Assembly: GCA_030747075.1 (NCBI GenBank)
Contig: JASLLL010000001.1
Location: 62,001 to 126,000 of the forward strand
Reading direction: 5' to 3'
DNA from: Gemmatimonadota bacterium
GTDB lineage: Bacteria; ARS69
DNA: 64,000 nt
Shown: positions 34,789-44,039 of the stretch, in pieces
Layout of the letters: every line of letters starts with the position of its first letter
Numbering within the stretch: the first letter of the stretch is position 1
Program-made: the position numbers and the translations under genes
Notes under the pieces: model-generated
Databases searched by the model: none
Seen by the model: only the letters and a program-made list of their open reading frames with translations
What the model was told of the DNA's origin: nothing

Positions 34789-37755
34789 ATGCTTGCCGCG
34801 TTTCTTCTCGCATTCGCCACGGGCGTCGCATTCCCGGCCTGGCAGGAAATGGCCGCCCGCGCCTGCGGCACATTCCCGCAGGTATCCTGGGGGCTTCTTG
34901 CGCTCGGCGGCGCCAGTCTTGCGGCCGGAATCCTGAGCGCAAGCCCGGCGCGGGGAAGGTTCGCACCGCCGCTGCTGCTCCTGATTCCCGCTGCGGCGGC
35001 TGCGGGAATCGGCCTGCTGACGGCGGCAACCGGATCGCTTCTCACACTCTTCGGCCTTCCCATGAACGCGGCGCCGGCTGCCAGAGCGGTGGGAAGCATC
35101 CTTGCCGCGCTCCCCTTTCTGGGACTCCCCGCATTCCTGCTCGGAATGGCGAGTGGGCAAGCGGTCGCTGCCCGGTTGAGTGCGATCGTCCCTGCCGCGG
35201 CGGCCGGGGTTCTCGCGGCGATGGCCGCGGAGTGGGCCTTTGCTCCCGGACTGGCCCAGCGCGGAATCCATGCCGCCGTGCTTCTGGTGGCGGCCGCGGC
35301 AGCGCTCCGGTGGGCACCCACCACAGATGCGGAAGGCCGCGCGCAGGCCGAAGACCGGGGCGACGGGCTGGCTCTCGCATCCGCCGCGTGCGTGCTCGCT
35401 GCGGGTGCGGTGGCACTGCACCTGCTTGCAGCCGGGAACCTCCGCCTCCTTCTGGCGGATTCCCTCGGCGGAGTACCGCTCATTCCCACGATGACCGCCC
35501 TCGGGTGGATGCTCGGCGGCGCTCTCGGCATCCTCTTCGCGCGGTGGCTCGGACGCGCCGGAATCCCGTGGGCCGGAGTCGCGCTGACTCTGGCGGCGGT
35601 CGCCACGCTCCGCGCAACCGGCAGTCTCCCGAAGGACATCTACCTGCTCCAGACCGTGATGGTCGACCACCCCGGTCCGGACGCCCTCCTCCACTGGGCC
35701 ACGCCGAGAGTCGCGCGGCTGGTCCTTCCGCAGGCGGTCCTTTCGGGGATGGCGTTTTCTCTCCTTCCGGGAAGCATCCCGAGACCGACCCGGACCCGGG
35801 CGGTCGGACTGCTGACGCTTGCGGGAACTCTGGGCGCACTGATTGCCCTGGCCGCCGTCGGGATGACGCTTCCGCGCGCGGGCCTCGACACGGTTCTCCG
35901 GGGAGCCGCGTTCACAATCGCCCTCCTCGGCATACTGCTGACCCTTCTGTCCGCCTCCCCCCGAAGGCGCACTCTCCGCATCGGCGTCGGAGTGGTGGGT
36001 CTGCTCGCAGTCCTCTTCGCACATCAGGCCACGCCCGTGCCCAGGACCACGGAACTACTGGTGGAACGGTCCATGCTCGTGACTCGCTCCTCCGGCACCG
36101 CGGCCCAGACGAGCTGGCTCACCCTTCATCACGACGAACTCTCCGGGTCAGTCTCCGTCGCCCGGCGCGGAGGCGTGCGGCGCATTCTGACCAACGGGCG
36201 CTTCGAAATGGCGACCGCATCCGCCCGCAAGAGCCATGCGATGCTCGCGCATGTCCCGCTGCTCCTCCACGCCAAGCCGGAGCGCGCGCTTCTGCTGGGG
36301 GCGGGCAACGGGATTGCCCTGGCCGCCATCATGACGCATCCGCTGGAAGAGGTGGCGTGCGTGGATGTCTCCCGCGCCCGCTTCCATGCGCTCGCCCAGC
36401 TCGGCGGAGAGACCGAGGCCGCACTGCGCGACCCACGCCTTTCCGTCATCCCCGGGGACCCCGCCGCAGTGCTCCGGCGCGCGGACCCGTTCGATGTCAT
36501 TCTCTCGACCATGGCGGGACGGTGGTCTGCGCTCGCCGCGCGCACCTCGTCGGTGGAGTTCTACTCACTCGCCCGTGACCGGCTTCGTCCGGACGGGCTC
36601 TTCTGCCAGTGGATTCCCGCACTCAGCCTGAGCCGGGACGGGCTGGAAGCGGTGCTCGCGACCGCCGCCGCCGTGTTCCCGCGCGTGGAGATCTGGGAGG
36701 CTTCGGAGGGAGATCTCCTTCTTCTGGCAAGCCGGACGCAATCTGCGGCACGAGATCTGCGCCCCCTTCTCGCGGGTTACGGGGAACCCGCGGTCGCCGC
36801 GAGCTGCCGTCGGTCCTGGATTGGCGATCCCGTGACGCTTCTCTCGCACTTCCTCGTGTCCGACGCGACCGTACGGCGCATCTCCCAGACGGCACCGGGA
36901 CGACACACGCTGGACTCCCGGACTCTCACTCGCGAAGAAACCGCACGGCGCCTCCACGGTCGGCTCGTGAATCCCGTGGCCGGGCTCGCAGCCATCAGGG
37001 ACGATGCCCTGGCCACCTACGCGGGAAACCCCGGCGACGGATTCCCGGAGGCTCTGCGCATCGCAGTCCGGGCACGCGATCTGGAACATGAGGGGCGCGC
37101 CATCGAACGGGACGGGGAAGCGCTCGATGCCGTTGAGAAGTACGAGGCTGCGCAGGAAATGAACCCGAATGACCCGTCGCTTCGGCGCTCGCTCGCATCC
37201 GTTCACAATGACATCGGCATGGCCTACGCCGGGCGGAATGCCTTCACGGCCGCCCACCACAACTTCCGCACGGCCATGGAAACGGACACCACTTTCGCGC
37301 TGGCCTTTGCGAACATGGGGCACCTGCTGATTCAGAACAACAACATGGAGTATGCGCTCTCGGTCACGCACGAAGCCACGAAGCTGGATCCGGAGAACGA
37401 GATCTACTGGGCACAGATGGGCCGCATCATGAAGCGCAACACTCGCTATGAAGAGGCGATTCCCTTCTTCGAAAAGGCATTGCAAAGGAACCCGGACTAT
37501 GTCATCGCCATTCAGGAGTATGTGGACTGCACCCTGGCCGTGCAGGACATTCCCGATCTTCTGTGGGGAATCCGGACGCTCAAGAGGGCATTGGAGGTCG
37601 ATCCGGGGAATCGGGAGATCCGGACGCGCATCACGCGATACGAAGACGCCCACAAGCGGCACTTCCGTTCCGACGAATCCGCTGTGCCGTCCGCCTCGCC
37701 CGACTCCGCGCGAGGTTCCGCCGCGCCGGACTCCGGTGCCCGGCGCGCGGGCTAG
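34789..37755 (+). CDS. Polytopic membrane protein with spermidine-synthase-like domain and TPR tail
   Basis: 988 aa in three parts. Residues 1-410 contain about twelve membrane helices. Residues about 420-680 form a spermidine-synthase-like Rossmann domain: LLGAGNGIALAA (SAM or dcSAM loop), acidic VDVSRAR, DVILSTMAG and EFYSLARDRLRPDGLFCQWIP. From about 760 to 960 there are TPR units (FRTAMETDTTFALAFANMGH, AIPFFEKALQRNPDYV). Membrane-fused spermidine-synthase-like proteins are widespread but biochemically unclear; the aminopropyltransferase activity should not be assumed. GGAG lies eight nt before the ATG. The stop overlaps the convergent dehydrogenase stop in a CTAG palindrome. Confidence 0.75.
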   Translation: MLAAFLLAFATGVAFPAWQEMAARACGTFPQVSWGLLALGGASLAAGILSASPARGRFAPPLLLLIPAAAAAGIGLLTAATGSLLTLFGLPMNAAPAARAVGSILAALPFLGLPAFLLGMASGQAVAARLSAIVPAAAAGVLAAMAAEWAFAPGLAQRGIHAAVLLVAAAAALRWAPTTDAEGRAQAEDRGDGLALASAACVLAAGAVALHLLAAGNLRLLLADSLGGVPLIPTMTALGWMLGGALGILFARWLGRAGIPWAGVALTLAAVATLRATGSLPKDIYLLQTVMVDHPGPDALLHWATPRVARLVLPQAVLSGMAFSLLPGSIPRPTRTRAVGLLTLAGTLGALIALAAVGMTLPRAGLDTVLRGAAFTIALLGILLTLLSASPRRRTLRIGVGVVGLLAVLFAHQATPVPRTTELLVERSMLVTRSSGTAAQTSWLTLHHDELSGSVSVARRGGVRRILTNGRFEMATASARKSHAMLAHVPLLLHAKPERALLLGAGNGIALAAIMTHPLEEVACVDVSRARFHALAQLGGETEAALRDPRLSVIPGDPAAVLRRADPFDVILSTMAGRWSALAARTSSVEFYSLARDRLRPDGLFCQWIPALSLSRDGLEAVLATAAAVFPRVEIWEASEGDLLLLASRTQSAARDLRPLLAGYGEPAVAASCRRSWIGDPVTLLSHFLVSDATVRRISQTAPGRHTLDSRTLTREETARRLHGRLVNPVAGLAAIRDDALATYAGNPGDGFPEALRIAVRARDLEHEGRAIERDGEALDAVEKYEAAQEMNPNDPSLRRSLASVHNDIGMAYAGRNAFTAAHHNFRTAMETDTTFALAFANMGHLLIQNNNMEYALSVTHEATKLDPENEIYWAQMGRIMKRNTRYEEAIPFFEKALQRNPDYVIAIQEYVDCTLAVQDIPDLLWGIRTLKRALEVDPGNREIRTRITRYEDAHKRHFRSDESAVPSASPDSARGSAAPDSGARRAG

Positions 37756-38873
37756 CCAGCCAACCGCGCGACCGCGTCTCCTGCTTCTGTCGTGGTGGCG
37801 GATCCGCCCATATCGTAGGTGCGGACCTTTCCTTCGGCGATGACCCCGGCCACGGCACGCTTCACTCGCTCCGCCTTGTCGGTTTCGCCCAGCCAGTCCA
37901 GCATCATCTGGGCGGAGAGGAACATGGCCATCGGGTTCACTTTGTTCTGCCCGGCGTACTTGGGAGCGGAACCGTGCGTCGGTTCGAAGACGGCGCACGA
38001 CTCTCCGATGTTCCCACTCGCCGCGAAACCCAACCCGCCCACCAACTGCGCGCAAAGGTCCGAGATGATGTCGCCGAAGAGGTTGGAGCAGACGATGACT
38101 CCATAGGTCTCCGGGTTCTTCACCAGCCACATGGCCATGGCGTCGATGTTCGTCTCCCAGAGTTCCACGCCGGGAAACTCCTTCGCCACCTCGCGGGCTT
38201 CCCGCACCATGAGCCCGGAGGTTTCCCGCAGCACATTGGGCTTCTCGACAACGGTGACGGACGGATAGCCCTTCTCCTTCGCGAAGGCGAATGCATCGCG
38301 GATGATCCGGCGTGCTCCCTCGCGAGTGATGATCCGGCACGCGATCGCCATGTCCCCGGAGGCCACGGAGTCGAACTTCTTCATCGCCGGGCTTTCGGCG
38401 GCAAGCGCTTCCCGGACACCGTCCGGAACGGGGTGGAACTCGACGCCCGCGTAGAGGCCCTCGGTGTTTTCCCGAAAGACGACCAGGTCGATGCCCTCGC
38501 GGTAGTTCAGCGGGTTCCCGGGGAACGCGAAGCACGGGCGGCGGTTGGTTCGCAGGCCGAACTCCTGGCGCAGTCGCACGATCGGGCTGCGGTAGACAAG
38601 CCCCTTGCCGCGAAGCTCCGGGTTCAACGCTTCTTCGGCCTCTTCCTTCGGTAGCGAGGTAATGGCGCCGAACAGTGCGGCATCCGTACGCCGCAGGAGG
38701 TCCAGGGTTCGATCCGGAAGCGGGTCCCCTTCCGATTTCCAGAACTCCCAGCCGATGTCTCCATGCTCGTACTCGGCATCAAAGCCCACGGCGTCCAGCA
38801 CGGTCCGCGCCGCATCCATTACCTCGACCCCGATCCCGTCTCCGGGAAGCCATGCAATCCGGTGCTTCGCCAT
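37752..38873 (-). CDS. NAD(P)-dependent isocitrate/isopropylmalate dehydrogenase family enzyme
   Basis: 373 aa, standard length. Blocks: IAWLPGDGIGVEVM, RLRQEFGLRTNRRP, DLVVFRENTEGLYAGVEF, ITREGARRI, CSNLFGDIISDL (metal and substrate Asp residues) and FEPTHGSAPKYAGQNKVNP with the nucleotide-binding loop. The RENTEG block with a preceding GIDLVV favours an NAD-type isocitrate or homoisocitrate dehydrogenase over isopropylmalate dehydrogenase, but substrate is not fixed by sequence reading. A single-gene unit: GGGAGAAGG precedes the ATG, and the stop meets the opposite gene. Confidence 0.85.
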   Translation of the reverse strand: MAKHRIAWLPGDGIGVEVMDAARTVLDAVGFDAEYEHGDIGWEFWKSEGDPLPDRTLDLLRRTDAALFGAITSLPKEEAEEALNPELRGKGLVYRSPIVRLRQEFGLRTNRRPCFAFPGNPLNYREGIDLVVFRENTEGLYAGVEFHPVPDGVREALAAESPAMKKFDSVASGDMAIACRIITREGARRIIRDAFAFAKEKGYPSVTVVEKPNVLRETSGLMVREAREVAKEFPGVELWETNIDAMAMWLVKNPETYGVIVCSNLFGDIISDLCAQLVGGLGFAASGNIGESCAVFEPTHGSAPKYAGQNKVNPMAMFLSAQMMLDWLGETDKAERVKRAVAGVIAEGKVRTYDMGGSATTTEAGDAVARLAG

Positions 38874-38934
38874 GACCCTTCTCCCTTGGTCAGCGGGAAG
38901 TCCCCTGCCGACGCTGCAGATTTCCGTCGTTCCA

Positions 38935-38973
38935 GGAAGATGAGGGGGGACCTGGCGCCCCCCCTCATCTTCC
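38935..38973 (-). terminator. Strong GC-rich hairpin downstream of the four-gene lipoprotein operon
   Basis: Arms 38935-38949 and 38959-38973 pair over 15 bases (ggaagatgagggggg with its complement) around a 9-nt loop. It lies 13 nt past the stop of the 38986-40410 gene and before the dehydrogenase gene on the same strand. No long T-run follows, but stem strength makes transcription termination or 3'-end protection likely. Confidence 0.72.
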
Positions 38974-38985
38974 GCTTGCCAACCG

Positions 38986-40410
38986 TCAGCGGGCGATCAC
39001 CATCTTGCCGGTCTGCCCGAAGTCCGCTCCGTCCTCCAGGATTCCCTCAATCCGATAGAGGTAGACTCCCGGCGCGATCGCTTCTCCCCGATCTGTCTCC
39101 AGATTCCACGCCACCGTCGTGGGCGAAGTACTGCGCGGGTTTCCTGGACCGTGGGAGAAGGTGGCGACGAGTTCCGCCGACACACTGAACACCTGGATAT
39201 CACAGGTCGGAGGAAGGTTTGTGAAGACCACCTTTGCTTCCCCCTCTTCCCAGGGGGCCGACCCCATGTAGGGGTTGGGCACCACGAAGGCCTCCATGCT
39301 CTGGACCCGTGAATCCCGCCCGGGGTAGAGAACTTCCGTGGCCGGGCTGATGCCCTCGTAGACCTCGTTCTGCTCATTCCCGAGAAACCCGAGGTCGAAC
39401 ACCGTCACACGGTACTTGTACGGGAAGTCCCGATGGATGTTCCGGTCCTCCAGATGGAACGACCGGATTGCCGGGTCGTAGTCCAACGACAGCATGGAGG
39501 AGGAGTCCACATCCGCAAAGGTGTACCGGCTGGCGCAGGGTATGATCTCCCCGAGGAGCGTGAAGGAATCCAGGTCCGGAAGATCTGAGCGCCAGATGTG
39601 GTAGCCCGCGAGCGCTTCCACATCGAAGTCCACCTTCCCGGTGGGCGGGAACAGGTAGTTTGCGGACCAGATGGCCGTCTCTCCCGAAGAGACCGGACCC
39701 TCCTGGAGAGAAATCTCCATCCCGTCCATGATGGCGTAAGCGTCTCCGGCTGCCGTGATCGACAGTTCCAGCGTCTCTTCCGGAATAGTCGCCTCTTCCG
39801 GCAGTGGGCCGGTGACGAGAACCTGAAGCGTGTCCGCCAGCGAGGCCACCGTGTTGAGCGCCACGATCTGGTAGTCCGCGTAAGGATAGCTGGTGGTGCA
39901 GAGGCCTCGAACGGTGACCAACCCCCCCCCCAGTCCGGTGGTTGGTTGATGCACATTGGATGAAAAGCGAACGCTCAGCCCCGTGCCATACTCGGAATTC
40001 AACGCATAGCCGGTCTCTGCATAGCGGGTGCTCAGTGTTTCGGCAGTTACGGGGAATCCGGTACCCGCCGTCTGATCGAAATACTCCACAAACACCTCGG
40101 TGACCAGGCCGATGCCACTGTCTTGCGGCTTTCGGGTAATGCGAACGCGAGAATCACAATCTCCTGCGTAGTCACCGTCAACGGTCACGGTAGAGCTGGA
40201 GTCGGGGTCCCAGCTCCCATAGTAGAAGTTGCCGTAGTCTCTTCCTGCGACTTGAGGCGCTTCCTCCCAGGTCAACACCACGGAGTTGGGGCGAGAGGAG
40301 GAGGCGCTTTCTATCGAGGGCAGAGCCAGGTTCTGCGCCGCGAGGTCAACCGGTGCGGACAGCGCAAACACAAGGGCCGCGACGGAAGAGGTGTGGCGAG
40401 CATTCATCAT
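38986..40410 (-). CDS. Secreted protein with T9SS/FlgD-like C-terminal module
   Basis: 474 aa with a signal peptide ending LAAQN (about residue 25). The mature part is beta-rich, with fibronectin-like strands (SSRPNSVVLTWEEAPQ). The last 90 residues have the sorting-domain look: VFTNLPPTCDIQVFSV, VAWNLETDRGEAIAPGVYLYRI and a terminal QTGKMVIAR. In FCB bacteria this pattern ends proteins that cross the outer membrane by type IX secretion, although many lineages carry the module without known T9SS genes. Last gene of a four-gene operon, overlapping the upstream lipoprotein gene by ATGA and followed by a strong hairpin. Confidence 0.7.
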   Translation of the reverse strand: MMNARHTSSVAALVFALSAPVDLAAQNLALPSIESASSSRPNSVVLTWEEAPQVAGRDYGNFYYGSWDPDSSSTVTVDGDYAGDCDSRVRITRKPQDSGIGLVTEVFVEYFDQTAGTGFPVTAETLSTRYAETGYALNSEYGTGLSVRFSSNVHQPTTGLGGGLVTVRGLCTTSYPYADYQIVALNTVASLADTLQVLVTGPLPEEATIPEETLELSITAAGDAYAIMDGMEISLQEGPVSSGETAIWSANYLFPPTGKVDFDVEALAGYHIWRSDLPDLDSFTLLGEIIPCASRYTFADVDSSSMLSLDYDPAIRSFHLEDRNIHRDFPYKYRVTVFDLGFLGNEQNEVYEGISPATEVLYPGRDSRVQSMEAFVVPNPYMGSAPWEEGEAKVVFTNLPPTCDIQVFSVSAELVATFSHGPGNPRSTSPTTVAWNLETDRGEAIAPGVYLYRIEGILEDGADFGQTGKMVIAR

Positions 40411-42455
40411 GGGTGGGTCTCTCCAAAGTCGTCAAGAACCGCCACCAGGAAATCCCTGAACGCTCCGCGGTCCACGAAGTAGGGATGAAGCGCGAGAAAC
40501 ACAGCATTGCCGTTGAGTCCCGGACCCTTGAGCCAGCGGAGACCTACGGCGTCCTGCGTGTCATCCTTCGCGTAGATCGGCTCCAGCACACCGTCGGAAA
40601 CATCCATTCGGAGAATCAATCCCTGGTCGAAGTAACTGAACGCCCGGACATTCGGACCATGCGTCCAGCTCAGTGGGTCGAAGTGGAGATCCGGGTAGGG
40701 GTTGACACCCTCGGTGATGAGCGACCGGGCCACCCGCATCCCGGACTCCTCGTCAATGTGTGCGGATGTTTGTGAGGACTGAACCATCTCTATGCCCAGG
40801 CGCGTGTATGCGAAGTGCGGAACATAGGTGGTATCCGTGACCGTCGTGATGAACTGGACCGGATATTCCTGCGGCGCTGTCTCAAACCCCGTCTCCAGCT
40901 TCTCGAAGAAGATCATGGCCTGCGTCGGGGTGTGACCGCAAATGAAGAGGTTCCCCCCGCTGCCCAGATAGGAACTCAGAACATTCGGAAGATCCAGGAA
41001 GTACCGACTGAGTACGGTCTGGTCATCACCGCTGAAGATGTCCCCTCCGTGGAACCAGAAGGTACTGGACGCATTGTTCATCAGACTCACCGAGGGAGGC
41101 TCTGATCCTTCCGTCTCCCAGACGCGGTAGTTGACTCCGGTGAACATGGACTCGATCCAGGCACGCTCCATGTCGGGGTAGAACCAGGGCCATGCGGCGT
41201 CTGCCTCGCCGGTCTGTAGCGGGACCGTGTCGAGAACAATCAGTACAAACCGTTCGGCGGAAGGAACAAACCGTGGCCCGTCAAAGACTTCAAAGCGGGC
41301 CTCGAGCGTCGTGGTGGCCCCGCCCCGATCCACCGCGCGGACCCAGAAGCTGTGAACTCCCTCGTCCGGGTACCAGAAGACCTCGGGTTCCCCGGGAGCC
41401 GTCTCCGGAAACGATGTCCTCGTGATGGAATACGGCTCCCAGTCGAGGGAGTCCTCCACAGAGTAGGTGTATCCGGCAACCGGCAGCGTGTTGGGCCTCT
41501 GGGTCCCAAGCCAGCGGAACCGAACGCCCTCCGCCCCGAAAATCTCCCGCGAAGTCGTCTGGTTCCCGGAACGCCAGCTTCCTGCGGAGTTGGAAGTCAG
41601 CGAGAGGTTGGGGCCGGAAACAAACTCGGAGATGTTAAATATCCGCCCGTTGGCCGGCGAGGTCAGGACCTTCTCCACGGCACCGGCATTGTCCACGGCG
41701 CGGACAGCGAATAGATACTGGCCCACCGGAACATCCGTGAAGGTCACGGTGTCGACTTCTGTCTCCTGCCAGACGAGGTTCTCTGTGTATCCCCCTGCCG
41801 GGTCCGGGAAGAAGGTGAGCGTGTCGACCCAGGCGAGAACTTGCCCCATGCTCGGGTTCTCCACGCCTCCATCCATGGCGTAGTAGCTGAAGAGGAGAAG
41901 TGCGTATCGGTAGTACTCCACAACTCCGTCGTCATCATTACCTTCCCACTGGAAGTCCAGTCTCTGCGGCCAGGAGGCGTTCTGACCCGGCCCATAGGAT
42001 ATCTCGGTGTAGGGAGCGACCGTCTTGGAGTTGAAGCTCCGCACTGCCGGGTAGGGATCTACTGTTCCCTCGTTGTCCACGGCCCTCACATAGAAGGTGT
42101 GATACTCCTCATAGACGGAGTCCTGGGGAGATCCCGTGCCCGGAAGCGGTTCCACACAGCAGACTTCCGCTGCGGACAGTGTGAAGAGACTGTCGTTTGT
42201 GTAGATGGGGCCTTCCCAGTTGTCAGGAGACTCCCAGGAAATCTCGTAGTGATCGACAAAGCCGTCCTGGTCCCATCCGAACCAGAAGAGTTCCACTGCG
42301 AAACCTGTGTCCAGCGCTTCGGGCGGACCGGCGGAGACTTGCGTGTTCGGTGCCTGGTTGGGAAGCAGCGATCCACCCTCTCCATCGCATCCGGCACCCA
42401 CTGCCCCGATGAGAAGCAGCATCGTGAGCGACCGCAGTGAGTCAGGAAGTCTCAT
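40407..42455 (-). CDS. Large surface lipoprotein with Ig-like repeats and a Rossmann-like C-terminal domain
   Basis: 682 aa, signal peptide ending AVGAGC (Cys23). Ig/fibronectin-type repeats dominate up to about residue 390, with the motif F-x-V-R-A-V-D-N-x-G recurring (FYVRAVDNEGTVDP, FAVRAVDNAGAVE, FWVRAVDRGGATT). The C-terminal 290 residues are different: FVLIVLDTV, LSSYLGSGGNLFICGHTP and AVFLALHPYFVDR suggest a glutamine-amidotransferase-like or ThuA-like alpha/beta fold, without a clear catalytic triad. It overlaps both neighbours by ATGA. Function unknown; surface or periplasmic location is well supported. Confidence 0.68.
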   Translation of the reverse strand: MRLPDSLRSLTMLLLIGAVGAGCDGEGGSLLPNQAPNTQVSAGPPEALDTGFAVELFWFGWDQDGFVDHYEISWESPDNWEGPIYTNDSLFTLSAAEVCCVEPLPGTGSPQDSVYEEYHTFYVRAVDNEGTVDPYPAVRSFNSKTVAPYTEISYGPGQNASWPQRLDFQWEGNDDDGVVEYYRYALLLFSYYAMDGGVENPSMGQVLAWVDTLTFFPDPAGGYTENLVWQETEVDTVTFTDVPVGQYLFAVRAVDNAGAVEKVLTSPANGRIFNISEFVSGPNLSLTSNSAGSWRSGNQTTSREIFGAEGVRFRWLGTQRPNTLPVAGYTYSVEDSLDWEPYSITRTSFPETAPGEPEVFWYPDEGVHSFWVRAVDRGGATTTLEARFEVFDGPRFVPSAERFVLIVLDTVPLQTGEADAAWPWFYPDMERAWIESMFTGVNYRVWETEGSEPPSVSLMNNASSTFWFHGGDIFSGDDQTVLSRYFLDLPNVLSSYLGSGGNLFICGHTPTQAMIFFEKLETGFETAPQEYPVQFITTVTDTTYVPHFAYTRLGIEMVQSSQTSAHIDEESGMRVARSLITEGVNPYPDLHFDPLSWTHGPNVRAFSYFDQGLILRMDVSDGVLEPIYAKDDTQDAVGLRWLKGPGLNGNAVFLALHPYFVDRGAFRDFLVAVLDDFGETHP

Positions 42456-43948
42456 CGCCGTTCTCCTTCCCGGATCTGCCCGGACACGGGAGAAGATTCC
42501 CGAATGAGTCCCGAGACCACCTGGAACTCAAGAGAATCCGGTTCCGAGGGTCGGCGCTCCAGACTTGGATCCAGTGTCTGGATGATCAGCAGGGCCGTGC
42601 CGAGATTCCCCGAGGTAAAGACATGTTCGATGAAAAGACTGTCCGGATCCATCAGAACCGCCTGCGAAAACGACGGGTCGAAGGAGAACCTCCAGCGATA
42701 GGTCAGGCTGTCGGGATCGCTGTCCAGATCGTCCCCCTCAAACAGGAACCACGCAGGCTGGCCGATCTCAATGCTCGATGTGGGAACCATGACCGCGTTT
42801 GTGTCTGCCGGATCCGTGTGCGTCGCCGCCGTGATGGTCACGCTTGGGCGGTAGTTGACATGCAGGGGGATCACATCGAGTGGCGTTTCCATCTGCCCGT
42901 AGATATCACGCCCGCTCACCGTGAAAGATCGGGGATCGGCGGAGGTCGACGGAATGGACGGAACCAGGGAGTCGCAGGTCTCTACGGTTGGGAGGCCTGT
43001 CCCCTGGAAGTTCCACACATAATCCACGACGGGCCCGTCCACATCGGTGGAAGACCAGCAGAAACTCATCGTCCCGCCCATGGGGATGGTGTCCTGAATC
43101 CCGCCAAACCCATCTTCATAGTAGGTCTCCAGCGTATCGTTCAGCCAGGGGCGTGCCAGTCTGTAAACAATGGACGAGCGATCGATGGTGGTCACTGGAT
43201 CGAAGTTTGAGTGGACCAGGAAACGCGCCGGCGTATCTGAGACAGCACCCGCATCATCCACTGCATTGACCACCACGGTGTGCGTACCCGGTGTCAAATC
43301 TTCCCGGGCGAGTGTGGTGTCGAATCGGTCGTGCTCATGAACATCTTCGGCATTGACCTGGGATGTCCAGCTGACGACTTCCCCATCGGCATCGGTGCCC
43401 GTCCAGGAAATCTCCATGTCACTGAAGACCTCCATGGTGTCGCCATCGTTGAACACCCGCGGAACCCCGTTCACCTTGAAGGACTCCGGAAGGAAGATCA
43501 CCTCCGGGGTGTCCGTCGTGAATGCGAGAAAGCGAACGGTATCCGGAGTGGCATCCTGCTTGTTGCCGTTATCCACAGACCGGATGAAGAAGGTGTGCGC
43601 ACGGCTTCCGACATCGTCCACCTGAAACAGGAAGACGCTGTCGGTCAGGGCGGTCCAGTGCCACATCTCCGCCTCGGATGTGTCGTCCATGGCGAAGCGG
43701 AAACCATCTACGGTTCCGTCCGGATCCTCTCCACGCCAGTAGAGGTGGGCGCGGTAGTAATAACTGTCCGGGTTGTCCGGATCCGCCGACTCATCCGGCC
43801 CCTGTACAATGAAGGTCTCCGGCGGGAGGTTCCGGTCGATCAAGGCGATGTCCTCTCGCTCGCACCCGCCTACGACAATCCCTGCCAGGACGACGGCCAG
43901 CGCGGCAAGGCGCCACCAACCAGAATATTGTGCCCGCTGCAACTTCAT
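42452..43948 (-). CDS. Surface lipoprotein with Ig-like repeats
   Basis: 498 aa, signal peptide ending IVVGGC (Cys29). It is related in design to the next gene: the early segment LIDRNLPPETFIVQGP parallels the NQAPNTQV start there, and repeats contain EDPDGTVDGFRFAMD, FFIRSVDNGNKQD and VVNAVDDAGAVSD. Mature protein is all-beta; no enzyme motif is seen. Probably arose with its neighbour by duplication of the repeat region. Second gene of the operon led by the 44040-45887 gene. Confidence 0.68.
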   Translation of the reverse strand: MKLQRAQYSGWWRLAALAVVLAGIVVGGCEREDIALIDRNLPPETFIVQGPDESADPDNPDSYYYRAHLYWRGEDPDGTVDGFRFAMDDTSEAEMWHWTALTDSVFLFQVDDVGSRAHTFFIRSVDNGNKQDATPDTVRFLAFTTDTPEVIFLPESFKVNGVPRVFNDGDTMEVFSDMEISWTGTDADGEVVSWTSQVNAEDVHEHDRFDTTLAREDLTPGTHTVVVNAVDDAGAVSDTPARFLVHSNFDPVTTIDRSSIVYRLARPWLNDTLETYYEDGFGGIQDTIPMGGTMSFCWSSTDVDGPVVDYVWNFQGTGLPTVETCDSLVPSIPSTSADPRSFTVSGRDIYGQMETPLDVIPLHVNYRPSVTITAATHTDPADTNAVMVPTSSIEIGQPAWFLFEGDDLDSDPDSLTYRWRFSFDPSFSQAVLMDPDSLFIEHVFTSGNLGTALLIIQTLDPSLERRPSEPDSLEFQVVSGLIRESSPVSGQIREGERR

Positions 43949-43999
43949 GTTTTCTCACACCTTACGCCGCCCGATCCGGGCAGATTCCCAACTTGCCAA

Positions 44000-44015
44000 G
44001 GCACCCCGGGGTGCC
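44000..44015. repeat. 16-bp perfect palindrome in an operon gap
   Basis: ggcaccccggggtgcc lies in the 91-nt gap between two genes of the lipoprotein operon. It can fold as a short hairpin with a four-base loop, or serve as a binding site. Without a T-run on either strand it is a weak terminator candidate. Confidence 0.4.
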
Positions 44016-44039
44016 CACAAGACCGCCGAAGGAAAAACC

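Noticed and set aside
34789-37755. Calling the membrane fusion protein speE
   Set aside because: Only the Rossmann part resembles spermidine synthase; the key diamine-binding residues were not confirmed by eye and the architecture differs.
36565-38535. A minus-strand open frame of 656 codons across two genes
   Set aside because: Shadow of the spermidine-synthase-like/TPR gene and of the dehydrogenase; no domain of its own.
37752-38873. Calling the dehydrogenase leuB
   Set aside because: No leuA, leuC or leuD nearby and the RENTEG region resembles isocitrate/homoisocitrate enzymes more than isopropylmalate dehydrogenase; substrate left open.
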